A stretch of 49,965 nt of DNA from JAMLHH01 sp035515235. Its GTDB lineage: Bacteria; Bacteroidota; Bacteroidia; Chitinophagales; JADIYW01. The first letter of the stretch is position 1; every line of letters starts with the position of its first letter. The notes beneath the pieces are model-generated. The model was not told the origin of the DNA, ran no database searches, and was given only the letters and a program-made list of their open reading frames with translations. Below, piece after piece: positions 25,038 to 33,938 of the stretch. A program made the translations under genes and the position numbers. The stretch covers positions 1 to 49,965 of the forward strand of contig DATJBS010000002.1 of NCBI GenBank assembly GCA_035515235.1. Direction: 5' to 3'.

Positions 25038-26798
25038 ATGAATATTACAAGACTTTTTGATGTCATAAAATATCAGTCAGAAAAAAATCCTCAAGAAGTA
25101 TCTATTGCTGGAGTAAGAAATGGTAATTGGGTAAAATATAGTACGAAAGAAATCATTGATCAAGCTAATAAATTGAGCCTTGGTTTAATGGAATTAGGTA
25201 TACAAGCTGGCGATAAAGTTGCAGTGATTACTACTGCAAATAGACCTGAGTGGAATATTTGCGATATAGCTATTGGACAAATCGGAGCAATCAACGTACC
25301 TCTTTATCCTACTATTAGTCAAGGAGAATATGAATATATTTTAAACCATTCAGAAGTCAAACTTTGTTTAGTTTCTGATGAAAGTCTTTACAGAAAAGTA
25401 ATGGCTGCAAAAGATAGAGTTCCGACTTTGACAAATGTTTATACTTGGGAAGATGTCAGTACAGCTAATAATTGGTCAGAAATCATCCAACTTGGTGAAA
25501 ATGGCGATATCAATAAAATTAAAGAAAGAAGCGATAAAGTTTTATCAAGTGATTTAGCTACTATCATTTATACTTCTGGGACTACAGGATTACCTAAAGG
25601 TGTCATGTTATCTCATGATAATTTGATTTCCAACGTCATGGCAGTTGCAAAAGAATTGCCTATCGAACCGGGACAAGTTGCTTTAAGTTTCCTTCCACTT
25701 TGTCACGTTTTTGAGAGAATGGTTATCTATACTTATCTATATGCAAGTGTCAACGTTTACTATTCTGATATAGATACTTTAGCTGAAAAACTTCAAACAG
25801 TCAGACCACATTTCTTCACAACTGTACCTAGATTATTAGAGAAAGTTTATGAAAAAATTGTCAATAAAGGATTAGAGCAAACGGGAATTAAAAAGAAATT
25901 ATTCTTCTGGGCATTAGCATTGACGGATGATTATCAATATGATCAAAAACCAGGTCTTCAAATGAAGATTGCTGATAAATTAATTTTCTCTAAATGGAGA
26001 GATGCTTTAGGTGGTAGAGTTGTAGGAATCGTAACAGGTTCTGCTGCTTGTCCACTTAAAATTGCAAGAGTATTCTCTGCAGCTGGAGTTCCAATTAGAG
26101 AAGGATATGGTCTATCAGAAACTTCTCCTGTAGTTACATTTAATAGATTCCAAGAAGGCGGTTCAATGTTAGGAACTGTAGGAATGCCTATAGATGGAGT
26201 AGAAGTAAAAATCGCGGAAGATGGTGAAATCTTAACGAAAGGTCCAAATGTTATGATGGGCTATTTAAAAGAGCCAGAAAAAACTGCAGAAGTAATGACT
26301 GGAGAATGGTTCCATACAGGTGATGTGGGTACTTTCTTAACTGGACCAAATGGAAATAAATTCTTGAAAATTACGGATCGTAAAAAAGAGTTATTAAAAA
26401 CTTCAGGTGGTAAATATGTAGCTCCTGCTCCTATCGAAAGCTTATATCGTGAATCTTTCTTTGTAGAGCAAATCATGGTAGTAGGTGAAGGTAAAAAATT
26501 CGTTTCTGCATTGATTGTTCCTGCTTATCAAGCATTACACGATTGGGCTAAAACCAATGGTATAGCATTTAAAGACAATGAGGAATTGATTAAAAATCCG
26601 AAAGTTGTAAAAATGTATGAGGAAATCGTTAAAGAACTTAACCCTAACTTTAACCATATCGAGCAACTTAAAAAAATCAAGCTTTTAGCGAACGAATGGA
26701 CAGTAGACACTAAAGAATTAACGCCTACTATGAAAATCAAACGTAAAGTGATTTCAGAGAAATATGCAAGAGATATTGCAGATATCTACGGTGAATAA
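25038..26798 (+). CDS. Long-chain acyl-CoA synthetase (AMP-forming), copy 2
   Basis: A 586-residue paralogue of the preceding gene, colinear over its full length. It has IIYTSGTTGLPKGVMLSH, EGYGLSETSP, FHTGDVGTF and ITDRKKELLKTSGGKYVAP. It probably activates fatty acids for membrane lipids or degradation. The two copies differ around the acyl-tunnel region, so division of labour is possible. They form one transcription unit ending at the terminator at 26820-26850. Confidence 0.9.
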   Translation: MNITRLFDVIKYQSEKNPQEVSIAGVRNGNWVKYSTKEIIDQANKLSLGLMELGIQAGDKVAVITTANRPEWNICDIAIGQIGAINVPLYPTISQGEYEYILNHSEVKLCLVSDESLYRKVMAAKDRVPTLTNVYTWEDVSTANNWSEIIQLGENGDINKIKERSDKVLSSDLATIIYTSGTTGLPKGVMLSHDNLISNVMAVAKELPIEPGQVALSFLPLCHVFERMVIYTYLYASVNVYYSDIDTLAEKLQTVRPHFFTTVPRLLEKVYEKIVNKGLEQTGIKKKLFFWALALTDDYQYDQKPGLQMKIADKLIFSKWRDALGGRVVGIVTGSAACPLKIARVFSAAGVPIREGYGLSETSPVVTFNRFQEGGSMLGTVGMPIDGVEVKIAEDGEILTKGPNVMMGYLKEPEKTAEVMTGEWFHTGDVGTFLTGPNGNKFLKITDRKKELLKTSGGKYVAPAPIESLYRESFFVEQIMVVGEGKKFVSALIVPAYQALHDWAKTNGIAFKDNEELIKNPKVVKMYEEIVKELNPNFNHIEQLKKIKLLANEWTVDTKELTPTMKIKRKVISEKYARDIADIYGE

Positions 26799-26819
26799 AT
26801 TTTAAAACAACAATATTTT

Positions 26820-26850
26820 AAAGCTCTAGCAATTTGTTAGAGCTTTTTTT
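26820..26850 (+). terminator. Intrinsic terminator after the acyl-CoA synthetases
   Basis: AAAGCTCTA (26820-26828), a 9-nt loop, and TAGAGCTTT followed by a T run to 26850. Confidence 0.92.
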
Positions 26851-26943
26851 ATGTGATGAATTATAGACTTCAACCTATCTCTAAGAAAATCTAATTCTGT
26901 ATCTTGGCACATTATTAGATTCGAAAAAACAATAATCTTTATC

Positions 26944-28155
26944 GTGAAATACTTTTCTATATTTTTAACGTACACTTTTTTTGCATTGAATATCATTTCT
27001 TGCAGAGGACAAAATACTGATGATTTAATCAAAGCTCAACAAGAGAAATTGAGTGAGCAACAAAATCAAGTAGAAGATATTATCGATGAGATAGAAAACT
27101 TAAAGCTTCAAAAAATTAAAGAAACTCTTGAAAAATACATTCCCAAAACTCCTTTCAAAAACGAAATCATTTATCACTCCGCTTTTGTATTGAGTTATAA
27201 TGAAGACCACGAACAAGCAGATTGGGTAATGCATGTGGTACCTAAGGATGTTATCACAGGTACAGTCACTCGTACGAATGACTTTCGAGTAGACCCAGCC
27301 GTCAGCACTGGTTCGGCAGATGTTGCAGACTATTGGTACAGTGGATATGACAGAGGACATTTAGCTCCATCTGCAGATTTTCGTTGGAGTAAAAAAGCGC
27401 TGAGTGAATCCTATTATTATAGCAATATGAGTCCACAAGTACCTGACTTAAATAGAATTTCATGGAACAACTTAGAAATGCAGGTCAGAGAATGGGTGGT
27501 GGATCATGGCGAACTTCTCGTAATATCAGGTCCAGTATTACACGATAAACTTCCTAAAATCCAACAAGGTTCTTTTAGAGTAAGCATACCTGAAGCTTAT
27601 TATAAAATCATAGTAGATATGAACGCGGAGCAGCCAAAAGCTATCGCATTCTTGATGCCTAACGCAAGCTTTTCGGATAAAATTTCAAATTATGTAGTTA
27701 CAATAGACAGTATTGAAGCTCTTACAAATATTGACTTCTTCCCTAATCTTGCTAATGCCGAAGCTTTTGAAAGCACCTCTAATTTTAAAGATTGGAAATA
27801 TACTTCGACAGTGGTTTCTGAGGCTCCTAATTTTAAATATGACCTCAACCATATTCCTACCAAGCAAGCGAATTATTTCATAGGTACAGATTGTAATGTA
27901 TGTGGCAAAGTAGTCGCAACCAGATATAACAAAAACTCTTCCGCAGCAATCACTTATATTAATTTTGATGAGCAATTTCCTAACTCGCCATTTACCGCAA
28001 TTGTATTTGGCAAAGATAGAATCAACTTTACTTACGAGCCAGAAGTTTATTTAAAAGACAAATTAATATGCGTGAGAGGGAAAGTAGAATTGCATAAAGG
28101 AAAACCTCAAATTATAGTCAATAGTGAAAAGCAATTTTCTGTTTACCAACCATAA
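26944..28155 (+). CDS. DNA/RNA non-specific endonuclease lipoprotein with C-terminal OB fold
   Basis: Starts with GTG and has a signal sequence with lipobox NIISC (Cys20), so it is membrane-anchored. A coiled-coil-like stretch rich in E, Q and K (about 25-65) is followed by the NUC1 (beta-beta-alpha metal) nuclease domain with the active-site motif DRGH (136-139) and the metal-binding Asn region NMSPQ...LNRISWNNLE. From about 305 to the end is a second domain (GKVVATRYNKNSSAAITYINF ... LICVRGKVELHKGKPQIIV) that looks like an OB fold for nucleic-acid binding. A -7-like box TATCTTGG lies at 26900-26907. Likely role is degrading extracellular or periplasmic nucleic acid. Confidence 0.88.
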   Translation: MKYFSIFLTYTFFALNIISCRGQNTDDLIKAQQEKLSEQQNQVEDIIDEIENLKLQKIKETLEKYIPKTPFKNEIIYHSAFVLSYNEDHEQADWVMHVVPKDVITGTVTRTNDFRVDPAVSTGSADVADYWYSGYDRGHLAPSADFRWSKKALSESYYYSNMSPQVPDLNRISWNNLEMQVREWVVDHGELLVISGPVLHDKLPKIQQGSFRVSIPEAYYKIIVDMNAEQPKAIAFLMPNASFSDKISNYVVTIDSIEALTNIDFFPNLANAEAFESTSNFKDWKYTSTVVSEAPNFKYDLNHIPTKQANYFIGTDCNVCGKVVATRYNKNSSAAITYINFDEQFPNSPFTAIVFGKDRINFTYEPEVYLKDKLICVRGKVELHKGKPQIIVNSEKQFSVYQP

Positions 28156-28288
28156 TTTAGATAGCTATATTAAGCACTTTACATTCATTCTTTAATTTTA
28201 TAATATTAAAGTTTCTATTTCATAAAAGGTATTCCAACTCAGCTAGAAGTGCAATTGCTTATATTTATGCATCGCAAAACATACGGAT

Positions 28289-28918
28289 ATGAGAGAATTA
28301 AGCAAGGGACATGAATTAGCCAATACCTTGACACATCTTTTTGGAATCATTTTATTTGCTTCGTTTTTACCATCATTGTTTATTAAAATGTTTGATGATA
28401 AAAATATCGCTTACTTGTGGTCAGTTATAGTTTTCTCTTTTGGATTGATGATGGTCTATGGCGCTTCAACAATTTACCATTTTATCAAAAATGAAGAGCT
28501 AAAAAAGACATTAAGAGTTTGGGATCATACTGCTATTTACTTCCTAATAGGTGGAACATATACTCCTTTGATTGCTAAGTATCTTCCTTATGAAAAAGCA
28601 TTTTGGTTTTTAATTATCATGTGGTCCATCATCGCTGCAGGTGTAATTTTAAAAGTATTCTACACTGGTAAATATGAGTTCCTATCCGTTTTCAGTTATT
28701 TATTTCTAGGATGGATGGCAGTATTTGTATTTAATGACTTTGTAGCTTCTTGCCCAGAAAACATTCAATACTTAATTCTTTACGGCGGCTTATTCTATAC
28801 TTTCGGAGTGATTTTTTATGCTTGGCATAAACTGCCTTACAATCACGCGATCTGGCATTTGTTTGTTTTAGGAGGAAGCATCTCACATTTCATTGCAATT
28901 GAGCAGAGTTTTTTATAA
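28289..28918 (+). CDS. Hemolysin III / PAQR-family membrane protein
   Basis: A 209-residue integral membrane protein with about seven hydrophobic segments. The zinc-site pattern of the progestin/adipoQ receptor superfamily is present: GASTIYH (Ser and His) in the N-terminal half and HAIWHLFVLGGSISH (HxxxH and a further His) at the end. Bacterial members (YqfA/TrhA) affect membrane energy or fatty-acid homeostasis, and the hemolysin name is historical. Biochemical function is unproven. It stands alone, with 133 bp upstream and 158 bp downstream. Confidence 0.88.
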   Translation: MRELSKGHELANTLTHLFGIILFASFLPSLFIKMFDDKNIAYLWSVIVFSFGLMMVYGASTIYHFIKNEELKKTLRVWDHTAIYFLIGGTYTPLIAKYLPYEKAFWFLIIMWSIIAAGVILKVFYTGKYEFLSVFSYLFLGWMAVFVFNDFVASCPENIQYLILYGGLFYTFGVIFYAWHKLPYNHAIWHLFVLGGSISHFIAIEQSFL

Positions 28919-29022
28919 AAATACATCTTTATAAGTCACGTCTTTGTATTCAATTGTATGCTCAACTAGAATACGCTGTTGCATTAATTGACATACAGAT
29001 AATGTTTTTATAATAGGTAATT

Positions 29023-29054
29023 TTTGACATAACTAACTGTCGTTCGTAACTTTA
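29023..29054 (+). promoter_or_regulatory. Candidate promoter of the FAD oxidoreductase
   Basis: TTTG (29023-29026), 20 bp, then TAACTTTA (29047-29054), which matches the Bacteroidota -33/-7 pattern except for the last base. The ATG follows at 29077. Confidence 0.5.
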
Positions 29055-29076
29055 CATCAACTACTTTTTTCTTTTT

Positions 29077-30351
29077 ATGTTGGATGTCATTATTGTAGGA
29101 GCTGGTCTTTCAGGTCTTTCTGCCGCATATCAGTTGCAGCAAAAAGGGTACAAAGTTGCTATATATGAAGCCAATGGAAAAGTTGGTGGCAGATGCAAAT
29201 CCGACTATATAGATGGATATATCTTAGATAAAGGTCTTCACTTTTTTCAAAAAGGTTATACGGAATCAAAAAATACATTTGATTACAAACCTTTGAGAAT
29301 GGAGTCTATTTATCCGGGTGCAATGATTCATTTCAACAATAATTTTCATTTAGTCACAAACCCTCTACGAAATATAGGCGATGTCTTTTCAATGGCATTT
29401 CTTCCTTTCATGAGTTTTGGCGACAAAATAAAGTTAGGTTCGATGTTGACTTACTTGATGACTTCGAATGACGACCAATTAAAAAAGTGGCAATCTATCA
29501 CAACAATGGATTATTTAAAGTCTAGAGGTTTTAGCGATAAGCTCATAGAAACTCTATTCCGTCCATTATGCCACGCCATCTATTTTGACCCTAGTCTTCA
29601 AACTTCTGCTTACCTTTTCACCTCTATGATGAAGAGTTTCGCTTTTGAGGAAAGTGCACTTCCAGCATATGGAATTGGAAGTATCGCGGTTCAATTAGGA
29701 GAGAAATTAGAAGAAAACACAGTTCATTTTCATTCAAAAGTTAAAAATGTTTTTGAAGATAGAGTAGAACTTACAAGCGGAGAAGTGATTCATGCCAGAA
29801 AAGTGATTGTAAGTATTCCTCCTCAAGAAGTAGAGAAGATTTTTCCTGAGAGAAAAAACAAAGTAGAATATTCTCCTTATACCTGCTTATATTTTTCTAC
29901 TAAAACTCCACCAGTAAAATCAGCGATTATCTTATTGAATGGTAAGAAAGAAGGTATAGTGAATCATGTTTTCGTTCCGACTACTATTCAACCGTCATAT
30001 GCACCTCCAGGAAACCATTTGGTGTGTGTAACTTTAAGATCTTTTGAGGATAAAGAAGAAGATGAATTAATCGATGATATTTTAACAGAATTAATCGATT
30101 GGTTTGGAGTAAAAGTGAATGATTGGATGCATATTAAGACTTATCACATTCAAAGTGCACTTCCTACTATCCATGCAAACCATGAAATCAAATATTCTGA
30201 AGTAGATAATGGCATACACTTCTGCGGAGACAGCTTATCTTACGGTTCTGTCGACAATGCATTAATAAGTGGAAAAGCTACAGCTCAAGCAGTTATGCTA
30301 GAACTTAACGGTACAAAAAAGATGCAACGCAAACCAGCATTCTTTCATTAG
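29077..30351 (+). CDS. FAD-dependent oxidoreductase, phytoene-desaturase/PPOX-like
   Basis: A 424-residue flavoprotein of the amine-oxidase fold. The N-terminal FAD motif is GAGLSG (8-13) with Glu32 and VGGRC. The C-terminal motif is GIHFCGDSLSYGSVDNALISGKATAQAV. The middle (substrate) part resembles carotenoid or porphyrin desaturases rather than MAO, and it lacks the SGGCY covalent-flavin cysteine seen at 393-1748. No carotenoid or haem genes are adjacent, so the substrate cannot be assigned. It is convergent with the alpha/beta hydrolase operon. Confidence 0.85.
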   Translation: MLDVIIVGAGLSGLSAAYQLQQKGYKVAIYEANGKVGGRCKSDYIDGYILDKGLHFFQKGYTESKNTFDYKPLRMESIYPGAMIHFNNNFHLVTNPLRNIGDVFSMAFLPFMSFGDKIKLGSMLTYLMTSNDDQLKKWQSITTMDYLKSRGFSDKLIETLFRPLCHAIYFDPSLQTSAYLFTSMMKSFAFEESALPAYGIGSIAVQLGEKLEENTVHFHSKVKNVFEDRVELTSGEVIHARKVIVSIPPQEVEKIFPERKNKVEYSPYTCLYFSTKTPPVKSAIILLNGKKEGIVNHVFVPTTIQPSYAPPGNHLVCVTLRSFEDKEEDELIDDILTELIDWFGVKVNDWMHIKTYHIQSALPTIHANHEIKYSEVDNGIHFCGDSLSYGSVDNALISGKATAQAVMLELNGTKKMQRKPAFFH

Positions 30352-30367
30352 ACTGCAAATAAACAGT

Positions 30368-31132
30368 TTAATTATTCAAAATCTTATTCAGTAATTGCAA
30401 GAAAACTTTAGGTTGATCTGCATGCACCCAATGTCCAGCATTAGGCACTGTAATCATTTGAGCTTCTGGAAAGTATTTTCTAAACTCTTCTAAATCTTCT
30501 ACTTCAATATAATCACTATTCTCTCCTTTTATAAAAACAGTATTGCCTTTAAAGACTGAATCTTTAGGAACATTACTCATTAATAAGCGGTAAGAGTTCA
30601 AAATGACCTCCACATTAGGTTTCCAAAAGAAATCATTTTTATTTCTACCTAAGTTCTTCATCATGATTTGGACGATTTTCTTGGAATGTATTTTCTCTGA
30701 AATGACATTTTCAATCGCTCTTCTCTCTGTATAATCTTTCAGATTAGTCTCCAACATCGTCCGTAAAATCACTTGATGATCTCCTTCGTACTCTTTGGGT
30801 CCAATATCTACTACGATTAAATCATCCACCAAATCTGGATAAATTAAAGCGAAATTCATAGCGACTTTCCCTCCCATAGAATGCCCTACTATATGAGCGT
30901 GACTCAATTGATGCATTTCCATAAACTCATGAACATCTTTAGCCATCACTTCATAGTTCATCTCATCAGAATGAAATGAGCTTCCATGATTTCTCATATC
31001 TAGCAGCCAAACTCTATAAGTATCGGATAATTGCTTAGCAATAGTTTGAAAATTATCTAAAGAACCTAATAAACCATGTATGATAATTACATCTTCACCA
31101 ATTTCTCCAAAGACTTTATAGTTGAGTTCCAT
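30368..31132 (-). CDS. Alpha/beta-fold hydrolase (YbfF-like esterase)
   Basis: A 254-residue esterase-type hydrolase. The oxyanion region is IIHGLLGS, the nucleophile Ser85 lies in GHSMGG, and the terminal His lies in PNAGHWVHADQP. The acidic residue is probably in VFIKGENSDYI. The call resembles YbfF-type acyl-CoA/ester hydrolases. BioH (pimeloyl-ACP methyl esterase) belongs to the same fold, but nothing here singles that out. The start at 31132 (MELNYKVFGE) overlaps the ABC gene by 17 bp; an in-frame ATG at 31180 would lie further inside that gene. It is last in the lpx operon. Confidence 0.85.
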   Translation of the reverse strand: MELNYKVFGEIGEDVIIIHGLLGSLDNFQTIAKQLSDTYRVWLLDMRNHGSSFHSDEMNYEVMAKDVHEFMEMHQLSHAHIVGHSMGGKVAMNFALIYPDLVDDLIVVDIGPKEYEGDHQVILRTMLETNLKDYTERRAIENVISEKIHSKKIVQIMMKNLGRNKNDFFWKPNVEVILNSYRLLMSNVPKDSVFKGNTVFIKGENSDYIEVEDLEEFRKYFPEAQMITVPNAGHWVHADQPKVFLQLLNKILNN

Positions 31133-31763
31133 ATCGCTTTCTCTTTTCGTATTTAAAATCTGGAAGATGAATTTCTCCACCTTCTACAAAAGTATATTCA
31201 TGTTTTTGGTTAGATCCAAGGATAACTAATCTATCAAAAATATAATCTTGCAACAAATTTTTATACCAAAGAATGGCTTTTTCATCTAAATAAGAAGTGG
31301 GCTCGTCTAATAAAAGGATTTGTGTTTGACTTAGAATTGCCAAAGACAATTTCAATCTTTGCATCATTCCTGATGAGAAATGACGTATAGATTTATTTTG
31401 GTGTACTTTCAGATCCATGATTTCCATCAACTCGTCTTGAGTGACATACATCTTCTTAAATTGGAAATGAAATTCTACAATTTCTTGTAGTGTAAAATCT
31501 TCTATTAATTGAATATAAGGCGCTACATAAGCGACCTCTTTTGCGATTTCTATTGGTGTGAAATGTTTTTGTCCATCTTTAAAATCAATTTTTCCTTCGC
31601 TAGGTGTTAATCCTCCCGACAAAATCTTGAGCAAAGTGGATTTACCTGAACCGTTATGCCCTGTAAGCGCATAAGAATTTCCCGACTGGAATTGGAAATC
31701 TACATTTCTAAAAATCCATTCAAATCCGTATCTCTTTCCTATCGATGTTAAATTTATTTCCAT
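31116..31763 (-). CDS. Stand-alone ABC ATPase, CcmA-like
   Basis: A 215-residue ATPase subunit. Walker A is GHNGSGKS (35-42), the signature region is SSGMMQ (130-135), and Walker B is ILLLDEP (149-155) followed by the D-loop SYLD. The H-loop position reads LGSNQKHEY (182-190), so the usual switch histidine appears replaced or displaced. There is no permease next to it. It lies 16 bp downstream of lpxA in the lipid A operon. It resembles CcmA-type exporters' ATPases, but context does not show a partner. Confidence 0.85.
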   Translation of the reverse strand: MEINLTSIGKRYGFEWIFRNVDFQFQSGNSYALTGHNGSGKSTLLKILSGGLTPSEGKIDFKDGQKHFTPIEIAKEVAYVAPYIQLIEDFTLQEIVEFHFQFKKMYVTQDELMEIMDLKVHQNKSIRHFSSGMMQRLKLSLAILSQTQILLLDEPTSYLDEKAILWYKNLLQDYIFDRLVILGSNQKHEYTFVEGGEIHLPDFKYEKRKRYGTQL

Positions 31764-31779
31764 ATCATCACGATTAGAT

Positions 31780-32550
31780 TTAACTAATCCCTCTTATCAC
31801 TCCTCTTTCAGATTTCTTTACAAAATCAATAATTTCATCTCTTATAACAGAAGATGAAAAGTCCTCCTTAATTTTTTCAATTGCTTGAGAAGTATTCAAT
31901 CCACTATTGAATAAATAGCGATAAATATCTTGAATTAAGTGAACTTCCTCTATTGAAAAATCTCTTCTTTTTAGTCCTACCGAATTAATTCCTGCAAATA
32001 CTGCTGGATCTTTTGCTGCTAAAACATAAGGTGGCACGTCCTTTCTAAGCATAGTACCTCCTGCAACAAAAGCATGCTTTCCAATTCTTAAAAATTGATG
32101 AGCTGCACACATTCCACCAAAAATTACATAATCTTCCACAATTACATGGCCGGCCAAATTTGTGGCATTAGATAATACACAATGATCTCCAATTACACAA
32201 TCATGCGCAACATGTACATAAGCCATGATGAGATTATGACTTCCGATTTTCGTAGTACCTGTCATTTTTGTGCCCCTATTGATAGTTGCACATTCTCTAA
32301 TAGTCGTATAATCTCCGATTTCTACAGTACTATATTCTCCTTCGAACTTCAAATCTTGGGGCTCTGCTCCAATTACAGCTCCAGGAAAAATCTTACAAAA
32401 TTTTCCTATTCTAGACCCTTTAAATATGGTAACATTAGGACCGATTCGAGTTCCTTCACCAATGATGACATCGTCATCAATATAGCTGTAAGCTCCCACT
32501 TCTACTCCAGTAGATAATTGAGCTAAGGGATGTATAAAGTTATTTGTCAA
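31780..32550 (-). CDS. lpxA: UDP-GlcNAc acyltransferase LpxA
   Basis: The first committed acyl transfer of lipid A synthesis, from 3-hydroxyacyl-ACP to UDP-N-acetylglucosamine. It is a left-handed beta-helix protein of 256 residues made of hexapeptide repeats (for example IGEGTRIGPNVTI). Catalytic His116 is in HVAHDCVIG, corresponding to His125 in E. coli. The start overlaps the stop of the lpxC/fabZ gene by 4 bp (ATGA). The helical C-terminal domain is present. Confidence 0.96.
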   Translation of the reverse strand: MTNNFIHPLAQLSTGVEVGAYSYIDDDVIIGEGTRIGPNVTIFKGSRIGKFCKIFPGAVIGAEPQDLKFEGEYSTVEIGDYTTIRECATINRGTKMTGTTKIGSHNLIMAYVHVAHDCVIGDHCVLSNATNLAGHVIVEDYVIFGGMCAAHQFLRIGKHAFVAGGTMLRKDVPPYVLAAKDPAVFAGINSVGLKRRDFSIEEVHLIQDIYRYLFNSGLNTSQAIEKIKEDFSSSVIRDEIIDFVKKSERGVIRGIS

Positions 32551-33938
32551 GGCTTGAATATTTTAGCTGTGAGTTCTGCTTCTGTTACTATTTGTTGTCC
32601 GACATAGATGACGCCCTTCATGAAGCATACTCCTCTTCTTATTGGATGCAAAAGCTCCATTTTAATAATCATCGTATCTCCCGGAACTACTACGTGCTTA
32701 AATCGGCAGTTTTCTATCTTAACAAAATAAGTCAAAAAATCTTCAGGGTGCTCCTCTCTATGTAAAGCAAGGATGCCACCCGTCTGAGCCATTGCCTCTA
32801 TTTGTAAAACTCCTGGCATGACAGGCTGATTAGGGAAATGCCCTTCAAAATAAGGTTCATTAATAGTCACATTTTTAACACTGACAATAGAATTTTCGGA
32901 TAATTCTATCACTTTATCTACTAATAAAAAAGGTATTCTGTGAGGAATAATTTTCTTGATAGCTATCAAATCCAAAACAGGCGGCAAATTAGGATCAATA
33001 ATTGGTATTTCTCTTATTTTCAACTGCTTACGAATATGCTTTTTCAATTTCTGAGCAAAAGCTATATTTCCTGCATGACCTGGTTTAGAAGCAATGATTT
33101 TTCCTTTGATTCTTATTCCAATCAGTGCTAAATCACCTACAATATCAATCAATTTATGACGAGCCATCTCATTATCATATCTCAATTGCTTGTGATTGAC
33201 AATTCCTTTTGGTGGCAATTCTTGAATATCTTGTCGGAAAATATCTGATAGATGTTTTAATTTATTTTCTGGAATTTCCTTTTCAGAAATTACGATGGCA
33301 TTATTCAATTCACCACCTTTAATTAATCCTTGCTCTAATAAAGATTCCACTTCATGTAGAAAACAAAAAGTACGTGCTGCTGCAAAGTTTTGTTTGAAAT
33401 CAGCTATAGACTTTAATTGAGCGTACTGTCTACCAATCACTTCAGAATCAAAATCAATCATCACTGTAATAGCATATTCATCGAAAGGTAGTGCATTCAT
33501 TTCGACATCTTTTATTGGATCGTAATATTGAAAAGTCTCGTCTAAAACAAAGTAAACTCTTTCTTCATTTTGCTCTTCAAAACCTGCAGATTCTATCACT
33601 TCAATAAAAGGCAATGCACTTCCATCTAAAATAGGAACTTCTTGTGCATCAAGTTCTACAATGACATTATCAATATTCAATGCTACCAATGCAGACATGA
33701 GATGCTCTACTGTGGAAACTCTTTGACCTTGATATTCTAAAGTAGTTCCTCTAGATACATCTACTACTAAATCACAATCTGCTTTGATATTAACAGGATT
33801 TTCAACATCTACTCTTCTAAAAACAATTCCTGAGTTGGCAGGCGCCGGAGATAAAGTCACTGTCACATTTTGACCTGTATGTAATCCTTTACCCGAAAAA
33901 GAGACCGTTTTTGATATCGTTTGTTGCCATTCAATCAT
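32547..33938 (-). CDS. lpxC/fabZ: Bifunctional LpxC/FabZ
   Basis: A natural fusion of 463 residues, typical for Bacteroidota. Residues 1-300 are the zinc deacetylase LpxC: Glu78-His79 in VEHL, His261 and Asp265 in RHKLID, and His288 in KPGHAGN. Residues 320-463 are the 3-hydroxyacyl-ACP dehydratase FabZ, with HRIPFLLVDKV, His367 in GHFPNQPVMPG and Glu381 in EAMAQTGG, 14 residues apart as in stand-alone FabZ. The two activities use the same 3-hydroxyacyl-ACP branch point. It overlaps lpxD by 8 bp and lpxA by 4 bp. Confidence 0.97.
   Translation of the reverse strand: MIEWQQTISKTVSFSGKGLHTGQNVTVTLSPAPANSGIVFRRVDVENPVNIKADCDLVVDVSRGTTLEYQGQRVSTVEHLMSALVALNIDNVIVELDAQEVPILDGSALPFIEVIESAGFEEQNEERVYFVLDETFQYYDPIKDVEMNALPFDEYAITVMIDFDSEVIGRQYAQLKSIADFKQNFAAARTFCFLHEVESLLEQGLIKGGELNNAIVISEKEIPENKLKHLSDIFRQDIQELPPKGIVNHKQLRYDNEMARHKLIDIVGDLALIGIRIKGKIIASKPGHAGNIAFAQKLKKHIRKQLKIREIPIIDPNLPPVLDLIAIKKIIPHRIPFLLVDKVIELSENSIVSVKNVTINEPYFEGHFPNQPVMPGVLQIEAMAQTGGILALHREEHPEDFLTYFVKIENCRFKHVVVPGDTMIIKMELLHPIRRGVCFMKGVIYVGQQIVTEAELTAKIFKP

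Noticed and set aside
28289..28918. True haemolysin
   Set aside because: The name is historical; the sequence is a PAQR-type membrane protein with a putative zinc site and no evidence of toxin function.
30368..31132. BioH assignment for the alpha/beta hydrolase
   Set aside because: The fold and triad are generic and the gene belongs to the lpx operon, far from the bio genes. Mentioned only as a possibility.
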